The position numbers and the translations under genes are program-made. DNA of 64,000 nt from Mangrovihabitans endophyticus (lineage in GTDB: Bacteria; Actinomycetota; Actinomycetes; Mycobacteriales; Micromonosporaceae). Location: positions 17,725-81,724 of the forward strand of contig NZ_BMMX01000025.1 of NCBI RefSeq assembly GCF_014646155.1. The letters run 5' to 3'. Positions 6,906 to 16,294 of the stretch are shown here, one piece after another; position 1 is the stretch's first letter, and each line of letters begins with the position of its first letter. The notes beneath the pieces are model-generated. The model was not told where the DNA came from, searched no databases, and saw only the letters and a list, made by a program, of their open reading frames with translations.

Positions 6906-7982
6906 ATGCGAGTCGTCATCGTGGGCGCCTCCGGCAACGCCGGCACCGCCCTGCTGCGCCGTCTTCGCCCGGAGCCGGGTGCCTCCCTGGTCGGGGTGGC
7001 CCGGCGGCTACCGCCCCGCACCGCCGACTATGCCGATGTGGAGTGGCACTCGTGCGACATCGGCGCGCCGGACGCGGCCGCCCGGCTGGCCCCGATCGTC
7101 ACCGGCGCCGACGCCGTGGTGCACCTGGCATGGCAGATCCAGCCCAGCCACCACCGCCGGCGTCTGTATCGCACCAATGTCCTCGGCTCCGCCCATGTCG
7201 CCGAGGCGACGGTGCGGGCGGGCGTGCCGGCGCTGGTCTTCGCCTCGTCGGTGGGCGTCTACGCGCCGGGGCCCAAGGACGCGTACGTGCGGGAGAACTA
7301 TCCGCGCACCGGCGTGCTCGCCTCCTCGTACAGCCGGCACAAGGTGCTGGTCGAGGGCCTGCTGGATGTGGTGGAGGCGCACCACCCGGCGCTGCGGGTG
7401 GTGCGGTTGCGCCCCGGCTTGATCTTCCAGCGCGAGGCGGGCACCGAGATCGGTCGCTACTTCGCCGGCCCGATGTTCCCGGCCGGCCTGCTGCGCGCCG
7501 GCCGCATACCGGTGCTGCCCGCCCACCGCCGCCTGCGGATGCAGGCCGTGCACGCGGACGACGTGGCCGAGGCGTACGCCCGGGTGCTGCTCGGCGACGT
7601 CCGCGGCGCGTTCAACATCGCTGCCGCACCCGTGCTCGATCCGGTGGTGGCCGGGCGCGCGTTCCGCGGCGTGGGCATACCGGTGCCCGGTGCGGTGCTG
7701 CGCGGCGCCGCAGCGTTCTCCTGGCGGCTGCGCCTGCAGCCGATCGATTCCGGGTGGGTCGACCTCGGCCTGCAATCGCCGCTGATGTCGTGCGACCGGG
7801 CCGCCGCCGAGCTGGGCTGGCGACCGCGGCACGACGCGGTGAGCGCGCTGCGGGAACTGGTCGCCGGCATGGCGGCGCGGTCGCATACCGCGAGCGCGCC
7901 GCTGTCGTCCGATCCCGAACTGCCCGGGCGGTTCGGCGGGTTGGTGCACGGCCGACTGCCCGGCCAGGGCGACCCCTACTAG
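6906..7982 (+). CDS. NAD-dependent epimerase/dehydratase (extended SDR)
   Basis: A 358-aa extended-SDR protein. The Rossmann motif VVIVGASGNAGTALL opens at residue 3, VHLAWQI follows, then FASSVGVYAPG, and YSRHK near residue 142 gives the catalytic Tyr and Lys. It resembles nucleoside-diphosphate-sugar epimerases, but the substrate is unknown. The frame is open far upstream; ATG 6906 was chosen because the Rossmann fold begins directly after it. The last ~45 residues look disordered. It is convergent with the phosphatase that follows. Confidence 0.85.
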   Translation: MRVVIVGASGNAGTALLRRLRPEPGASLVGVARRLPPRTADYADVEWHSCDIGAPDAAARLAPIVTGADAVVHLAWQIQPSHHRRRLYRTNVLGSAHVAEATVRAGVPALVFASSVGVYAPGPKDAYVRENYPRTGVLASSYSRHKVLVEGLLDVVEAHHPALRVVRLRPGLIFQREAGTEIGRYFAGPMFPAGLLRAGRIPVLPAHRRLRMQAVHADDVAEAYARVLLGDVRGAFNIAAAPVLDPVVAGRAFRGVGIPVPGAVLRGAAAFSWRLRLQPIDSGWVDLGLQSPLMSCDRAAAELGWRPRHDAVSALRELVAGMAARSHTASAPLSSDPELPGRFGGLVHGRLPGQGDPY

Positions 7983-8009
7983 GTCGGCCCGGCCGGGCGT
8001 CGCCGCCGG

Positions 8010-8846
8010 TCAGGGCAGGAAGTAGTTCGGGTTGGGCAGTTGGAACGTCTTGTCCGCATGCCCGCCCTTGAGATCGCTGTACTGGTCGCCGAAGTTCGCC
8101 ACGATGTCGTAGCCCAGTGACTCGATGTGTGCCCGGGTGGCCGCCTTGTAGTGCACGGTCGTGCAGGAACCGTTCGGGTCGTCGGCGCACGCCGCGCGCA
8201 GATAGTCCGGGTAGTCGGCCACCGCCGGCTTGGTGAACAGGCCGTCCTCGCCGTCGCGCAGATCGGTCGGCTTCGGATAGCCGGCGTCCACGCCGACCCC
8301 GTCCGCGGTGAGATTACCCAGCGTGGCGGCCTCCTGCGTGGCCGGCCGCCCGGTCAGGTAGAAGACCGCGTAACCCTCCCGCTCGGCCGCCCGCGCGGTG
8401 TCCAGCATTCCCGGTACGGCCGGGAAGCGCTGCTCGGTGACGAACGTGGCATTGGTCGACGGGTTGTACGCCCAGTTGCTGTACACCTCGTAGTTCCACG
8501 TGGCCAGCGTGGTGTCGTCGACGTCGAAGAGGACGGCGCGCGTCTTGTGGGTCCGGTGCGCAGCGGCGAGGTAGCGCTTGCCGTCCCGGGCGACCTGCCG
8601 GGCCTCGCGCGCGTAGAAGCTGGTGTCGCCGAAGACGCCCGAGCCCAGCGGGTCGCCGTAGTAGTTGCGCAACTGCTGGCGCAGGACGTCGATGTTTGTC
8701 ACGTCGTCCGCGGAGTGCGGGGTGATGGTCTTGATCGCCGGGCCGCCGGACGACGCGGCGTAGCCGATGCCGACGCCGCCGAGGGTGGCGGTCGCGAGCG
8801 CCGCGACGGCGGTGATCAGCAACCGCCGCGAGAGGTGCAGGGACAC
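8010..8846 (-). CDS. Secreted HAD-superfamily acid phosphatase (class B / plant acid phosphatase type)
   Basis: A 278-aa exported phosphatase. The start is GTG 8846, six bases after GGAGG. An N-terminal signal or anchor (RRLLITAVAALATATLGG) precedes the HAD domain. Motif I is VLFDVDDTTLATWN near residue 105, with two Asp for phosphotransfer and Mg2+; motif II is FYLTGRPA; motif IV is FGDQYSDL. Four cysteines in AACADDPNGSCTT and nearby fit an extracytoplasmic protein. It likely hydrolyses phosphomonoesters outside the membrane. Confidence 0.88.
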   Translation of the reverse strand: MSLHLSRRLLITAVAALATATLGGVGIGYAASSGGPAIKTITPHSADDVTNIDVLRQQLRNYYGDPLGSGVFGDTSFYAREARQVARDGKRYLAAAHRTHKTRAVLFDVDDTTLATWNYEVYSNWAYNPSTNATFVTEQRFPAVPGMLDTARAAEREGYAVFYLTGRPATQEAATLGNLTADGVGVDAGYPKPTDLRDGEDGLFTKPAVADYPDYLRAACADDPNGSCTTVHYKAATRAHIESLGYDIVANFGDQYSDLKGGHADKTFQLPNPNYFLP

Positions 8847-8910
8847 AGATGCCTCCGGATGAGAGAAGGGGCGAGGGAACGGTAATCCCGTCGATCCCTG
8901 CCCGCATCCC

Positions 8911-11900
8911 TCACGCGGCGACGGCGGCCGGGCCGGTCAGCCAGTGCAACGCCTCGGTCGCGCCGACCGGGGTGGAGAACAGGAAGCCCTGACCCAGCGG
9001 GCACCCCAGCCGCAGCAGCATGTCCCGGTGGGTGGCGGTCTCGATGCCCTCCGCCACCACCGTGAGGTTGAGCGTCTGCGCCAGGCTGATGATCCCGCTG
9101 ACCAGGGCGGCCTGCTGGGAGTTGTCCACCATGTCGTCAACGAACGTTTTGTCGATCTTGAGGACGTCGATCGGCCGCTGCCGGAGGTACCCCAGCGACG
9201 AATAGCCGGTGCCGAAGTCGTCGATGGCCACGCGTACGCCCATCTCCTGCAATGCCGAGAGTTCCGCCCAGATCCGCTCCTCGTCGCCCATCAGCAGCGT
9301 CTCGGTGATCTCCAGCATCAGCGCCTGCGGAGGCACGCCGGCGTGCTGCAGCGCGGTCCGCACATGGTCGACGAAGCCGGGCGCGCGGAACTGCCGGACC
9401 GAGACGTTCACGCTGACGTACGGCGCGCGGCTGCGCGGCAGCAACCGGCGCCACTGCGCGACGGTGCGCAGCGCCTCGTCCAGCACCCAGCGGCCGATCG
9501 GCACGATCAGTCCGCTCTCCTCGGCGACCTCGATGAACTGGTCCGGCGTGATGATGCCGCGGGTCGGGTGATCCCACCGCACCAGCGCCTCGAATCCGGC
9601 GGTGTCGTCCGTGGCCAGGTCCACGATCGGCTGGTACTGGAGGATGAACTGGCCCTCCTTCACCGAGTGTTCCAGCGCCGAGCGCAGCTCCAGACGCTCC
9701 ACCATCGCGCCGTGCAGCTCCGACTGGTAACGGCGCCACTGCCCCTTGCCGGCGCCCTTGGCCACGTACAACGCGAGGTCGGCCTGACGCAGCAGCTCGG
9801 TGGCGGTGTTCGCCTCCGGTGTGGTGGTGATGCCGATGCTCGCCACCGCGTGCAGTTCCTCGCCGTCCACCACGATCGGCTCGGCGAGCGCGGCCAGGAT
9901 GCGCGTGGCGGTCTCCTCCACCGCGCCCGGGTCCTGCACGTTCTCCACCAGCGCGGCGAACTCGTCACCGCCCAGGCGGGCGGCCGTGTCGTCGGCGCGC
10001 AGCGCGCCGCCGATCCGGTCGGCCACCGCCATCAGCAGTTCGTCGCCCACCGCGTGGCCGAGCGTATCGTTGACGATCTTGAAGTCGTCCAGGTCGATGA
10101 AGAGCACCCCGACGACCGAGCCGTCCCGGGCGGCGCGTGCCAGCGCGTGTTCCAGCCGGTCGGTGAACAGCACCCGGTTGGCCAGGCCGGTGAGCGAGTC
10201 GTGGAATGCCTGGTGGGTCAGTTCGCGCTCCAGGCGGCGCCGCTCGGTCACGTCCCGCAGGGTGACCACCAGCCCGGCCACGCTCTGATCGGCGCGCAGA
10301 TCCCGGCAGTGCAGCTCCAGCGTGACCTCGGTGCGGTGCGCGCCCAACGCCCGGAAGTCCATCCCGTCGCTGGGCCCGTCGCCGGCGCGGACCGCGCCCA
10401 GCACGTCCGACAGCCGGCGCTGGTCCACCGGATGGATGATCTCCGGAAGCGAGACGCCGACCGGGTCGCGTCCCAGCACCGCGACGGCCGACGGGCTCGC
10501 GTACCGGATCTGGTCCACCTCGTCCACGATGAGGATGACGTCGGAGGTGTTCATCACCAGGGTCCGGAAGTAGGTCTCGCTGTTGCGCCGGGCCACCTCC
10601 TGGCTCAGCTCGATGCGCTCCAGCGCCAGCGCCACCTGGGTGGCCAACACCTCCACGGAGGACCGCAGCCCGCTGAGCATCCACGCCGGCGCGCCCACCG
10701 TGAGCACCCCGACCAGCGGGTCGCCGGCCGGCCGGTCGCCCAGCACGAGGGGGCAGCGCAGCACCGTGCTGAACTGGTTGAGCCGCACCGCCGCAACCCA
10801 TTCCACCTCACGGGTGGGCACGATGCGAGCGGTGGTGCCCCCGGCCCGGTCCGCGGCCGCCCGTGCGGCGGTGGCCCCGGTCGGCACCTCCTCGGACTCG
10901 GTGATCGCCATCGACAGCACGACCCGGTGCCGGACGTCGGCGGGCAGCAACTGGGCCACCGCGGCGCGTACCGCCTCGGCCACCTCGTCCGTGCCCGGCG
11001 CGGCGACAAGCGTGGCGGACGCCCTGCGCAGGGCGCGCTCGCGGGCCAGAGCGAGCCGGTGGCTGGTCATGATGCCGGCCATCCGGGTCAGCACCAGCAG
11101 GAAGGTGACCGCGCTGAGTACCGCGATCACCGACAGGTCGGTGACCCGCCCGGCGGTGTGCACCTCGACAAGCAGCACCGCCGGGGCGACCAGCGAGGCG
11201 AGGGCGAGCAGCACCAGACGCAACCGGCTCAGGTCGTCGGCGGATGTGACGGCCGGGCGGGTCATCTCCGTCATCGACGGGTGCAGCGCGGCCAGCCCGA
11301 CGGCGAGGTAGAACAGCAGCCGGGACAGCCCGGCCATCTGCAGGACCAGGTCGTTCAGCGGGGCGAGGTGGACGCCGACGTCGGACACCAGCAGCACCGC
11401 CACGCCGCCACCGACGAGCTTGGTGGCCTCGGCCGACGGCGCCGCCCCGGCCAGCAGCCGGACCAGCAGGGCCAGGCAGATCAGGTCGCCGGCAGGGAAG
11501 GCGAGCGACCAGAACACTTCCGGCATCCCGGCGCCGAACTGATGCAGGTGCGGCCGGATCACGAACGTCCAACCGAGCAACGCCAGACCGGTGCTGACGG
11601 TGAGGGCGTCCAGCACCGCGCCGCGGTCGCGGGTCGCCGCGGTCCGGCGGCGCACGAACAGCGCCAGCGCGAGCGCGAGCACCGGGTAGCTCACGAGCAG
11701 CACCAGCACACCGGTGACGAAGAGCCACGGCCGGCTCTCCGCGAGGTCGGTGCCGCGGATCCGGAACAGATCGGCGGCCACCGCCGACATCAGGACCACC
11801 GCGATCAGCAGGCGCCAGGGCGCGGGGGCGGTGGGCCGATGACGGCGCAGACCCAGCACGATCGCGGCGGCGGCGCTCAGCCCGGCGATCGGGCGCAGCA

Positions 11901-11988
11901 CCGGTTGCAGGGCCGGCGCCATCAGGAAGGCGGCGGCCAGGCCCGTCATCCACACACCGAGGAGTGCGGCTGCCAACCGTGTCGGCAT
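8911..11988 (-). CDS. Membrane GGDEF-EAL protein with GAF-like and PAS domains (c-di-GMP turnover)
   Basis: A 1025-aa sensor. Residues 1-~310 form about eight to ten hydrophobic helices. A GAF-like region follows (about 330-500), then a PAS domain (about 505-630, NTSDVILIVDEVDQIRYASP). The GGDEF domain has RLGGDEFAAL near residue 671 and the EAL domain has GFEALVRW near 799; both catalytic motifs are intact. The protein could therefore both make and degrade cyclic di-GMP. The start ATG 11988 follows GGGAGGGAGC; the frame is open further upstream without a ribosome site. It is divergent from the methyltransferase. Confidence 0.93.
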   Translation of the reverse strand: MPTRLAAALLGVWMTGLAAAFLMAPALQPVLRPIAGLSAAAAIVLGLRRHRPTAPAPWRLLIAVVLMSAVAADLFRIRGTDLAESRPWLFVTGVLVLLVSYPVLALALALFVRRRTAATRDRGAVLDALTVSTGLALLGWTFVIRPHLHQFGAGMPEVFWSLAFPAGDLICLALLVRLLAGAAPSAEATKLVGGGVAVLLVSDVGVHLAPLNDLVLQMAGLSRLLFYLAVGLAALHPSMTEMTRPAVTSADDLSRLRLVLLALASLVAPAVLLVEVHTAGRVTDLSVIAVLSAVTFLLVLTRMAGIMTSHRLALARERALRRASATLVAAPGTDEVAEAVRAAVAQLLPADVRHRVVLSMAITESEEVPTGATAARAAADRAGGTTARIVPTREVEWVAAVRLNQFSTVLRCPLVLGDRPAGDPLVGVLTVGAPAWMLSGLRSSVEVLATQVALALERIELSQEVARRNSETYFRTLVMNTSDVILIVDEVDQIRYASPSAVAVLGRDPVGVSLPEIIHPVDQRRLSDVLGAVRAGDGPSDGMDFRALGAHRTEVTLELHCRDLRADQSVAGLVVTLRDVTERRRLERELTHQAFHDSLTGLANRVLFTDRLEHALARAARDGSVVGVLFIDLDDFKIVNDTLGHAVGDELLMAVADRIGGALRADDTAARLGGDEFAALVENVQDPGAVEETATRILAALAEPIVVDGEELHAVASIGITTTPEANTATELLRQADLALYVAKGAGKGQWRRYQSELHGAMVERLELRSALEHSVKEGQFILQYQPIVDLATDDTAGFEALVRWDHPTRGIITPDQFIEVAEESGLIVPIGRWVLDEALRTVAQWRRLLPRSRAPYVSVNVSVRQFRAPGFVDHVRTALQHAGVPPQALMLEITETLLMGDEERIWAELSALQEMGVRVAIDDFGTGYSSLGYLRQRPIDVLKIDKTFVDDMVDNSQQAALVSGIISLAQTLNLTVVAEGIETATHRDMLLRLGCPLGQGFLFSTPVGATEALHWLTGPAAVAA

Positions 11989-12073
11989 CGTGCTCCCTCC
12001 CGCGCGGACTCGCTGAGGCTCTGATCGGTGGCCCGCCACCGTTGTTGAGCATTGACGGCGGGACAATCGGGCC

Positions 12074-12694
12074 ATGCTCGACTTCGTGCGTACGCACACC
12101 CGCCTGGCTCCCGTCCCGTTCGTTCCGGAGATCTCCCTCTTTCAGGCCGACGAACCGATCGCCCTGTGGGAGCGCACCGAGGCGGACGGCACCGCGCAGC
12201 CGCCGCCGTTCTGGGCGTTCGCGTGGGCCGGCGGCCAGGCACTGGCGCGGTATGTGCTTGATCATCCCGATCTGGTCGCCGATCGGTCGGTGCTCGATCT
12301 GGCCACCGGCTCGGGTCTGGTGGCGGTCGCCGCGGCCCGGGCCGGCGCGCGGACGGTGACCGCGAACGACATCGACCCCCTCTCACTGGCCGCGGCGCAT
12401 GCCAACGCCGAGGCGAACGACGTACGGGTGCAGCAGGCCGCCGGCGATCTGCTGGACACCGACGCGGAGGCCGATGTGGTGCTGGCCGGGGATGTCTTCT
12501 ACAGCCGCGCGATGGCCACGCGGGTGCTGCCGTTCTTGCGCCGTGCCGCCGCTCGTGGCGCGCTGGTCCTGGTCGGCGATCCGGGCCGGGCCTACCTGCC
12601 GGACGACCTGCGCCCGCAGGCGGGCTACGAGGTGCCGGTGGCGGAGGAGCTGGAGTCCGTGCCGATGCGCCGGGTGACCGTCTGGCAGGTCTGA
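12074..12694 (+). CDS. Class I SAM-dependent methyltransferase (ETFB-lysine / Nnt1-like)
   Basis: A 206-aa seven-beta-strand methyltransferase. Motif I VLDLATGSGLVA is near residue 76, the acidic end of strand 2 is TANDIDPLS, and VVLAGDVFYS is near motif IV. The N-terminus (FQADEPIALWE, PPFWAFAWAGGQALARY) matches the branch containing electron-transfer-flavoprotein lysine and nicotinamide methyltransferase-like proteins, so a protein lysine target is possible but unproven. The operator palindromes of the pxp operon begin 7 bp after its stop. Its own upstream region has a single TTGTTGA half-site-like sequence at 12042-12048. Confidence 0.85.
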   Translation: MLDFVRTHTRLAPVPFVPEISLFQADEPIALWERTEADGTAQPPPFWAFAWAGGQALARYVLDHPDLVADRSVLDLATGSGLVAVAAARAGARTVTANDIDPLSLAAAHANAEANDVRVQQAAGDLLDTDAEADVVLAGDVFYSRAMATRVLPFLRRAAARGALVLVGDPGRAYLPDDLRPQAGYEVPVAEELESVPMRRVTVWQV

Positions 12695-12700
12695 TGTGCC

Positions 12701-12739
12701 AGATTGTTGAACAAATCTTGTGCGATTGTTCAACAATCT
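12701..12739. promoter_or_regulatory. Paired FadR-type GntR operators upstream of the 5-oxoprolinase operon
   Basis: Perfect 14-bp inverted arms AGATTGTTGAACAA (12701-12714) and TTGTTCAACAATCT (12726-12739). Each arm contains its own 11-bp palindrome, TTGTTGAACAA and TTGTTCAACAA, fitting the FadR-subfamily consensus TNGTNNNACNA. Their centres lie 22 bp apart, two helical turns. The GntR/FCD regulator at the end of the operon is the natural candidate to bind here. Confidence 0.8.
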
Positions 12740-12789
12740 CTAGCGTCGGGGGCGCCTCCCTTCGAACCCACTAAGATCGAGGAGCGCCA

Positions 12790-14022
12790 ATGTCCACGCA
12801 GACCCCGGCACCCGCGTCCGCTCGCAGATCCCGCCGCACCGCGCTGATCGGCGCCATCTTCCTGATGGCCACCAGCGCCATCGGACCCGGTTTCATCACC
12901 CAGACCACCACCTTCACCGCGCAGCTCGGCGCGGCCTTCGCCTTCGGCATCCTGGCGTCGGTGCTGGTGGACTTCGTGGTGCAGATGAACATCTGGCGCA
13001 TCGTCGCGATCACCCGCAAGCGCGCCCACGAGATCGCGAACGCCGTGCTGCCGGGCGCCGGCCCGCTGCTCGCGGCCCTCGTGATACTCGGCGGGCTGAT
13101 CTTCAACATCGGCAACGTGGCCGGTTCCGGACTGGGCCTGAACGCCGCGCTCGGCCTGGACCCGAAGATCGGCGGGGCGATCAGCGCCGCCATCGCCATC
13201 TCGATCTTCGCGGTGAAGCGCGCCGGCATGGCCATGGACCGGCTGCTGATCGTGCTCGGCATCATGATGATCGTGCTGACGTTGTACACCGCCGCGGTCT
13301 CCGGGCCGCCGGTCGGCGAAGCCCTGCGGCAGACCGTGTGGCCCGAGCGCATCGACTTCGCCGCCGTCACCACGATCATCGGCGGCACGGTCGGCGGCTA
13401 CATCACCTATTCCGGTGCGCACCGGCTCCTGGACAGCGGCGCCACCGGGCCGGAGCACGTCCGCGAGGTGACCCGCGGGGCGCTGACCGGCATCGCGGTC
13501 ACCGGCCTCATGCGGTTCCTGCTGTTCCTCGCGATCCTGGGCGTGGTGTCCGCCGGGGTCGCGCTGGACACCAGCGGCAACGCCACCGCCCAGGCCTTCG
13601 AGTCGGCCGCCGGCGAGCTGGGCCTGCGCGCGTTCGGCGTGATCCTGTGGGCGGCCGCAATCAGCTCGGTGATCGGCGCCGCGTTCACCTCGGTATCCTT
13701 CTTCGACGCGTTCTCCCGCCGGTTCTCGCAGCCGCGCGTACGCTCCTGGACGACGGTGGCGTTCATCGCCGTCACCACGGTCATCTTTCTGCTGATCGGG
13801 ACGGCACCGGCGGCGCTGCTGGTGTTCGCCGGCGGCTTCAACGGCCTGATCCTGCCGATCGGTCTGACCATCCTGCTGGTCGCGGCGTTGCGCCGCCGAG
13901 ACATGCTCGAAGGGTACGAGTATCCGGTGTGGCTGTTGGCGCTCGGGGGCATCGTTGCCGCGCTGACCTGGTACATGGGTGTGGTGTCGGCGGGCACCAT
14001 CTTCGACTACCTGGCGGGTTGA
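12790..14022 (+). CDS. Nramp-like (YcsG-type) membrane transporter of the 5-oxoprolinase operon
   Basis: A 410-aa protein with about eleven hydrophobic helices, such as AAFAFGILASVLVDFVVQMN. GPGFITQTTTF near residue 34 stands where Nramp proteins have their substrate-binding DPGN region, but the canonical residues are absent. This is the branch exemplified by B. subtilis YcsG, encoded beside ycsF/kipIA. That context suggests a role linked to 5-oxoproline or its precursors, not Mn2+ import; this is inference. ATG 12790 follows GAGGAG. It is first in the operon and one base from pxpA. Confidence 0.8.
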   Translation: MSTQTPAPASARRSRRTALIGAIFLMATSAIGPGFITQTTTFTAQLGAAFAFGILASVLVDFVVQMNIWRIVAITRKRAHEIANAVLPGAGPLLAALVILGGLIFNIGNVAGSGLGLNAALGLDPKIGGAISAAIAISIFAVKRAGMAMDRLLIVLGIMMIVLTLYTAAVSGPPVGEALRQTVWPERIDFAAVTTIIGGTVGGYITYSGAHRLLDSGATGPEHVREVTRGALTGIAVTGLMRFLLFLAILGVVSAGVALDTSGNATAQAFESAAGELGLRAFGVILWAAAISSVIGAAFTSVSFFDAFSRRFSQPRVRSWTTVAFIAVTTVIFLLIGTAPAALLVFAGGFNGLILPIGLTILLVAALRRRDMLEGYEYPVWLLALGGIVAALTWYMGVVSAGTIFDYLAG

Positions 14023-14023
14023 C

Positions 14024-14785
14024 ATGGATCTCAACAGCGACCTCGGCGAGAGCTTCGGCATCTGGGAACTCGGTGACGACGAAGCCATGCTCGACGTGGT
14101 GAGCAGCGCCAACGTCGCCTGCGGCTTTCATGCCGGCGACCCGCGCACGCTGCTGACCACCTGCGAGCAGGCAGTCGAGCGGGGTGTGGTGATCGGCGCT
14201 CAAGTCGGCTACCGCGACCTGGGCGGGTTCGGCCGCCGGTTCATCGACTACGAGAGCGCCGACCTGGTCGCCGACCTGATCTACCAGCTCGGCGCGCTGG
14301 ACGGCCTGGCACGGGCGGCGGGCGACGGCGTCAAATACGTCAAACCGCACGGCGCGCTCTACAACACGATCGTGCACCACGAGTTGCAGGCCGCCGCGGT
14401 GGTGGAGGCGGTCCGCCGTTATGACCCCGATCTGCCGGTGCTCGGCCTGCCCGGGTCGGCATTCCTGCGGCTGGCCGCCGACGCCGGCCTCACGTGCGTA
14501 CGGGAGGCGTTCGCCGACCGTGGCTACCGGCCGGACGGCAGCCTGGTGCCCCGGCGCGACGTGGGCGCCCTGCTGCAGGACCCGGACGAGGTGGCCGCCC
14601 GGATGGTGCGGCTGGCCACCGAGGGGCAGCTCGTCGCGATCGACGGCACGGTGATCGACGTCGCCGCGGACTCCATCTGCGTGCACGGCGATTCGCCGGG
14701 CGCGGTGGCCATGGCGCACGCGGTGCACGACGCGCTGGCCAAGGCCGAGGTCGAGATCACCGCATTCGTGGGGCCGGGCGCGTGA
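14024..14785 (+). CDS. pxpA: 5-oxoprolinase subunit PxpA (LamB/YcsF family)
   Basis: A 253-aa subunit of the ATP-dependent PxpABC 5-oxoprolinase, which opens the toxic cyclic by-product 5-oxoproline to glutamate. Family signatures are DLNSDLGESFG at the N-terminus, ANVACGFHAGDP near residue 27 and VKPHGALYN near 105. ATG 14024 begins one base after the transporter stop. Length matches the family (about 250 aa). Confidence 0.94.
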   Translation: MDLNSDLGESFGIWELGDDEAMLDVVSSANVACGFHAGDPRTLLTTCEQAVERGVVIGAQVGYRDLGGFGRRFIDYESADLVADLIYQLGALDGLARAAGDGVKYVKPHGALYNTIVHHELQAAAVVEAVRRYDPDLPVLGLPGSAFLRLAADAGLTCVREAFADRGYRPDGSLVPRRDVGALLQDPDEVAARMVRLATEGQLVAIDGTVIDVAADSICVHGDSPGAVAMAHAVHDALAKAEVEITAFVGPGA

Positions 14786-14807
14786 CCCGTCTCCCGGGAA
14801 GCCCAGC

Positions 14808-15455
14808 ATGACGGCGTTTCTGACCTGCGGCCGGGAGGCCGTGCTGGCCGAGGTGGACGATCTCGACGCGGCGCTGGCCCTGTACGCCGCGCTGCGCGAC
14901 GCGGCGCTGCCGGGTGTGCTCGACCTGGTGCCCGCGGCGCGCACCGTGCTCATCACCATCGATCCGGCGATCACCTCGCCGGCCGCGGTACGCGAGGCGG
15001 CGGGCAAGCTGACGGTCGAGCGCCGCCGCCCCCCGGACGCCGGCCGGGTGGAGATCCCCGTCCGGTACGACGGCCCGGACCTGGCCGAGGTGGCCGAACT
15101 GCTGGGCGTCTCGGCGCAGGAGGTGGTGCGCCGGCACACCGGCTCGCCGTGGACCGTGGCGTTCGCCGGGTTCGCGCCCGGCTTCGGCTATCTGACCGGC
15201 GGCGACCCGCTGCTCGACGTGCCCCGGCGGCGGTCGCCACGCACCCGGATACCGGTCGGCTCGGTGGGGTTGGCCGGGCGTTTCTCCGGTGTCTACCCCA
15301 ACGAGAGCCCCGGCGGCTGGCAGCTCATCGGCCGCACCACCGCCCGGATGTGGGATCCGGACCGGCCGGAACCGGCGCTGCTGATGCCCGGCATGTCGGT
15401 GATGTTCCGGGCCGTGCCGACGGCGACGCACACCTCGAAAGGCGGCTCGGCATGA
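14808..15455 (+). CDS. pxpB: 5-oxoprolinase subunit PxpB (KipI family)
   Basis: A 215-aa protein of the allophanate-hydrolase-subunit-1/KipI family. Signatures are VEIPVRYDGPDL, HTGSPWTVAFAGFAPGFGYL and PRTRIPVGSVGLAG, which shape the PxpB-PxpC active site. Bacillus KipI also inhibits kinase KinA, but the usual role of the family is 5-oxoproline cleavage. It follows pxpA by 22 bp and overlaps pxpC by 4 bp (ATGA). Confidence 0.93.
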   Translation: MTAFLTCGREAVLAEVDDLDAALALYAALRDAALPGVLDLVPAARTVLITIDPAITSPAAVREAAGKLTVERRRPPDAGRVEIPVRYDGPDLAEVAELLGVSAQEVVRRHTGSPWTVAFAGFAPGFGYLTGGDPLLDVPRRRSPRTRIPVGSVGLAGRFSGVYPNESPGGWQLIGRTTARMWDPDRPEPALLMPGMSVMFRAVPTATHTSKGGSA

Positions 15456-16294
15456 CCATGACCGTTCTGCGCACCGGGCCACTGGTGGTGCTCAAGGACC
15501 GCGGCCGGCCCGGCCACGGCAACCAGGGCGTGGGCCCGTCCGGCGCGGTGGACCGTCTCGCGTACGCCCGGGCGAATGCCCTGGTCGGCAACCCGGCCGG
15601 GCACGCCGTGCTGGAATGCACCCTGGGCGGCCTGCGGGTGCGGTGCGACGAACCGGCGACAATCGTGCTGACCGGCACCGACGCGGTGCTCACCGTGGAC
15701 GGCTCCCCGGCCGGGCCGGAGCAGGTGGTGCGGGTCAGCGCCGGCGCCGTCGTGGCGGTGACCGCGCCACGCCGCGGGCTGCGCAGCTACCTCGCGGTGC
15801 GCGGCGGCTTCGACTCGCCGCCGGTGCTCGGCTCCCGGTCCACCGACCCGCTCGGCGTCGGACCGCCCCGCCCGGCACCCGGCGACGTGCTGCCGATCGG
15901 GCCGGCACCGGACGGACCGGCAGCTTCCCCCCGCGCGGATCCCGGTGACGGACCGCTGGAGGTCGACCTCGGGCCGCGCGACGACTGGTTCACCGCCGCC
16001 GCGGTGGCCACCTTCCTCAGCGCGGCCTACACCGTCTCGCCGGCCAGCAACTCCGTCGGGCTGCGGCTGGACGGCCCACCGCTGGCCCGGTCCCGCGACG
16101 ACGAGCTGCTCAGCGAGGGTGTGGTCCGCGGCGCCGTCCAGGTGCCGCCGGACGGGCAGCCCATCGTGTTCCAGGCAGACCACCCGGTGACCGGCGGCTA
16201 CCCGGTGATCGCCGTGCTCACGCCGCGGTCCGCGGACCGGGCCGCGCAGGCCCGGCCAGGGGCGCGTCTGCGCTTCGCGCGGGCGGCTGATTGA
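15452..16294 (+). CDS. pxpC: 5-oxoprolinase subunit PxpC (KipA family)
   Basis: A 280-aa protein of the allophanate-hydrolase-subunit-2/KipA family. The N-terminus has KDRGRPGHGNQGVGPSGAVD, RSYLAVRGGFD follows, and the C-terminus has GAVQVPPDGQPIVFQADH and GGYPVIAVL. ATG 15452 lies in the ATGA overlap with pxpB, which fits stoichiometric assembly of PxpB and PxpC. Length is near the family minimum. The GntR gene begins at the stop codon. Confidence 0.93.
   Translation: MTMTVLRTGPLVVLKDRGRPGHGNQGVGPSGAVDRLAYARANALVGNPAGHAVLECTLGGLRVRCDEPATIVLTGTDAVLTVDGSPAGPEQVVRVSAGAVVAVTAPRRGLRSYLAVRGGFDSPPVLGSRSTDPLGVGPPRPAPGDVLPIGPAPDGPAASPRADPGDGPLEVDLGPRDDWFTAAAVATFLSAAYTVSPASNSVGLRLDGPPLARSRDDELLSEGVVRGAVQVPPDGQPIVFQADHPVTGGYPVIAVLTPRSADRAAQARPGARLRFARAAD

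Noticed and set aside
8944..12024. 1026-codon open frame on the plus strand
   Set aside because: It is antisense to the GGDEF-EAL gene; His/Gln/Arg-rich, no domain, and open only because of high GC content in the third codon position of the real gene.
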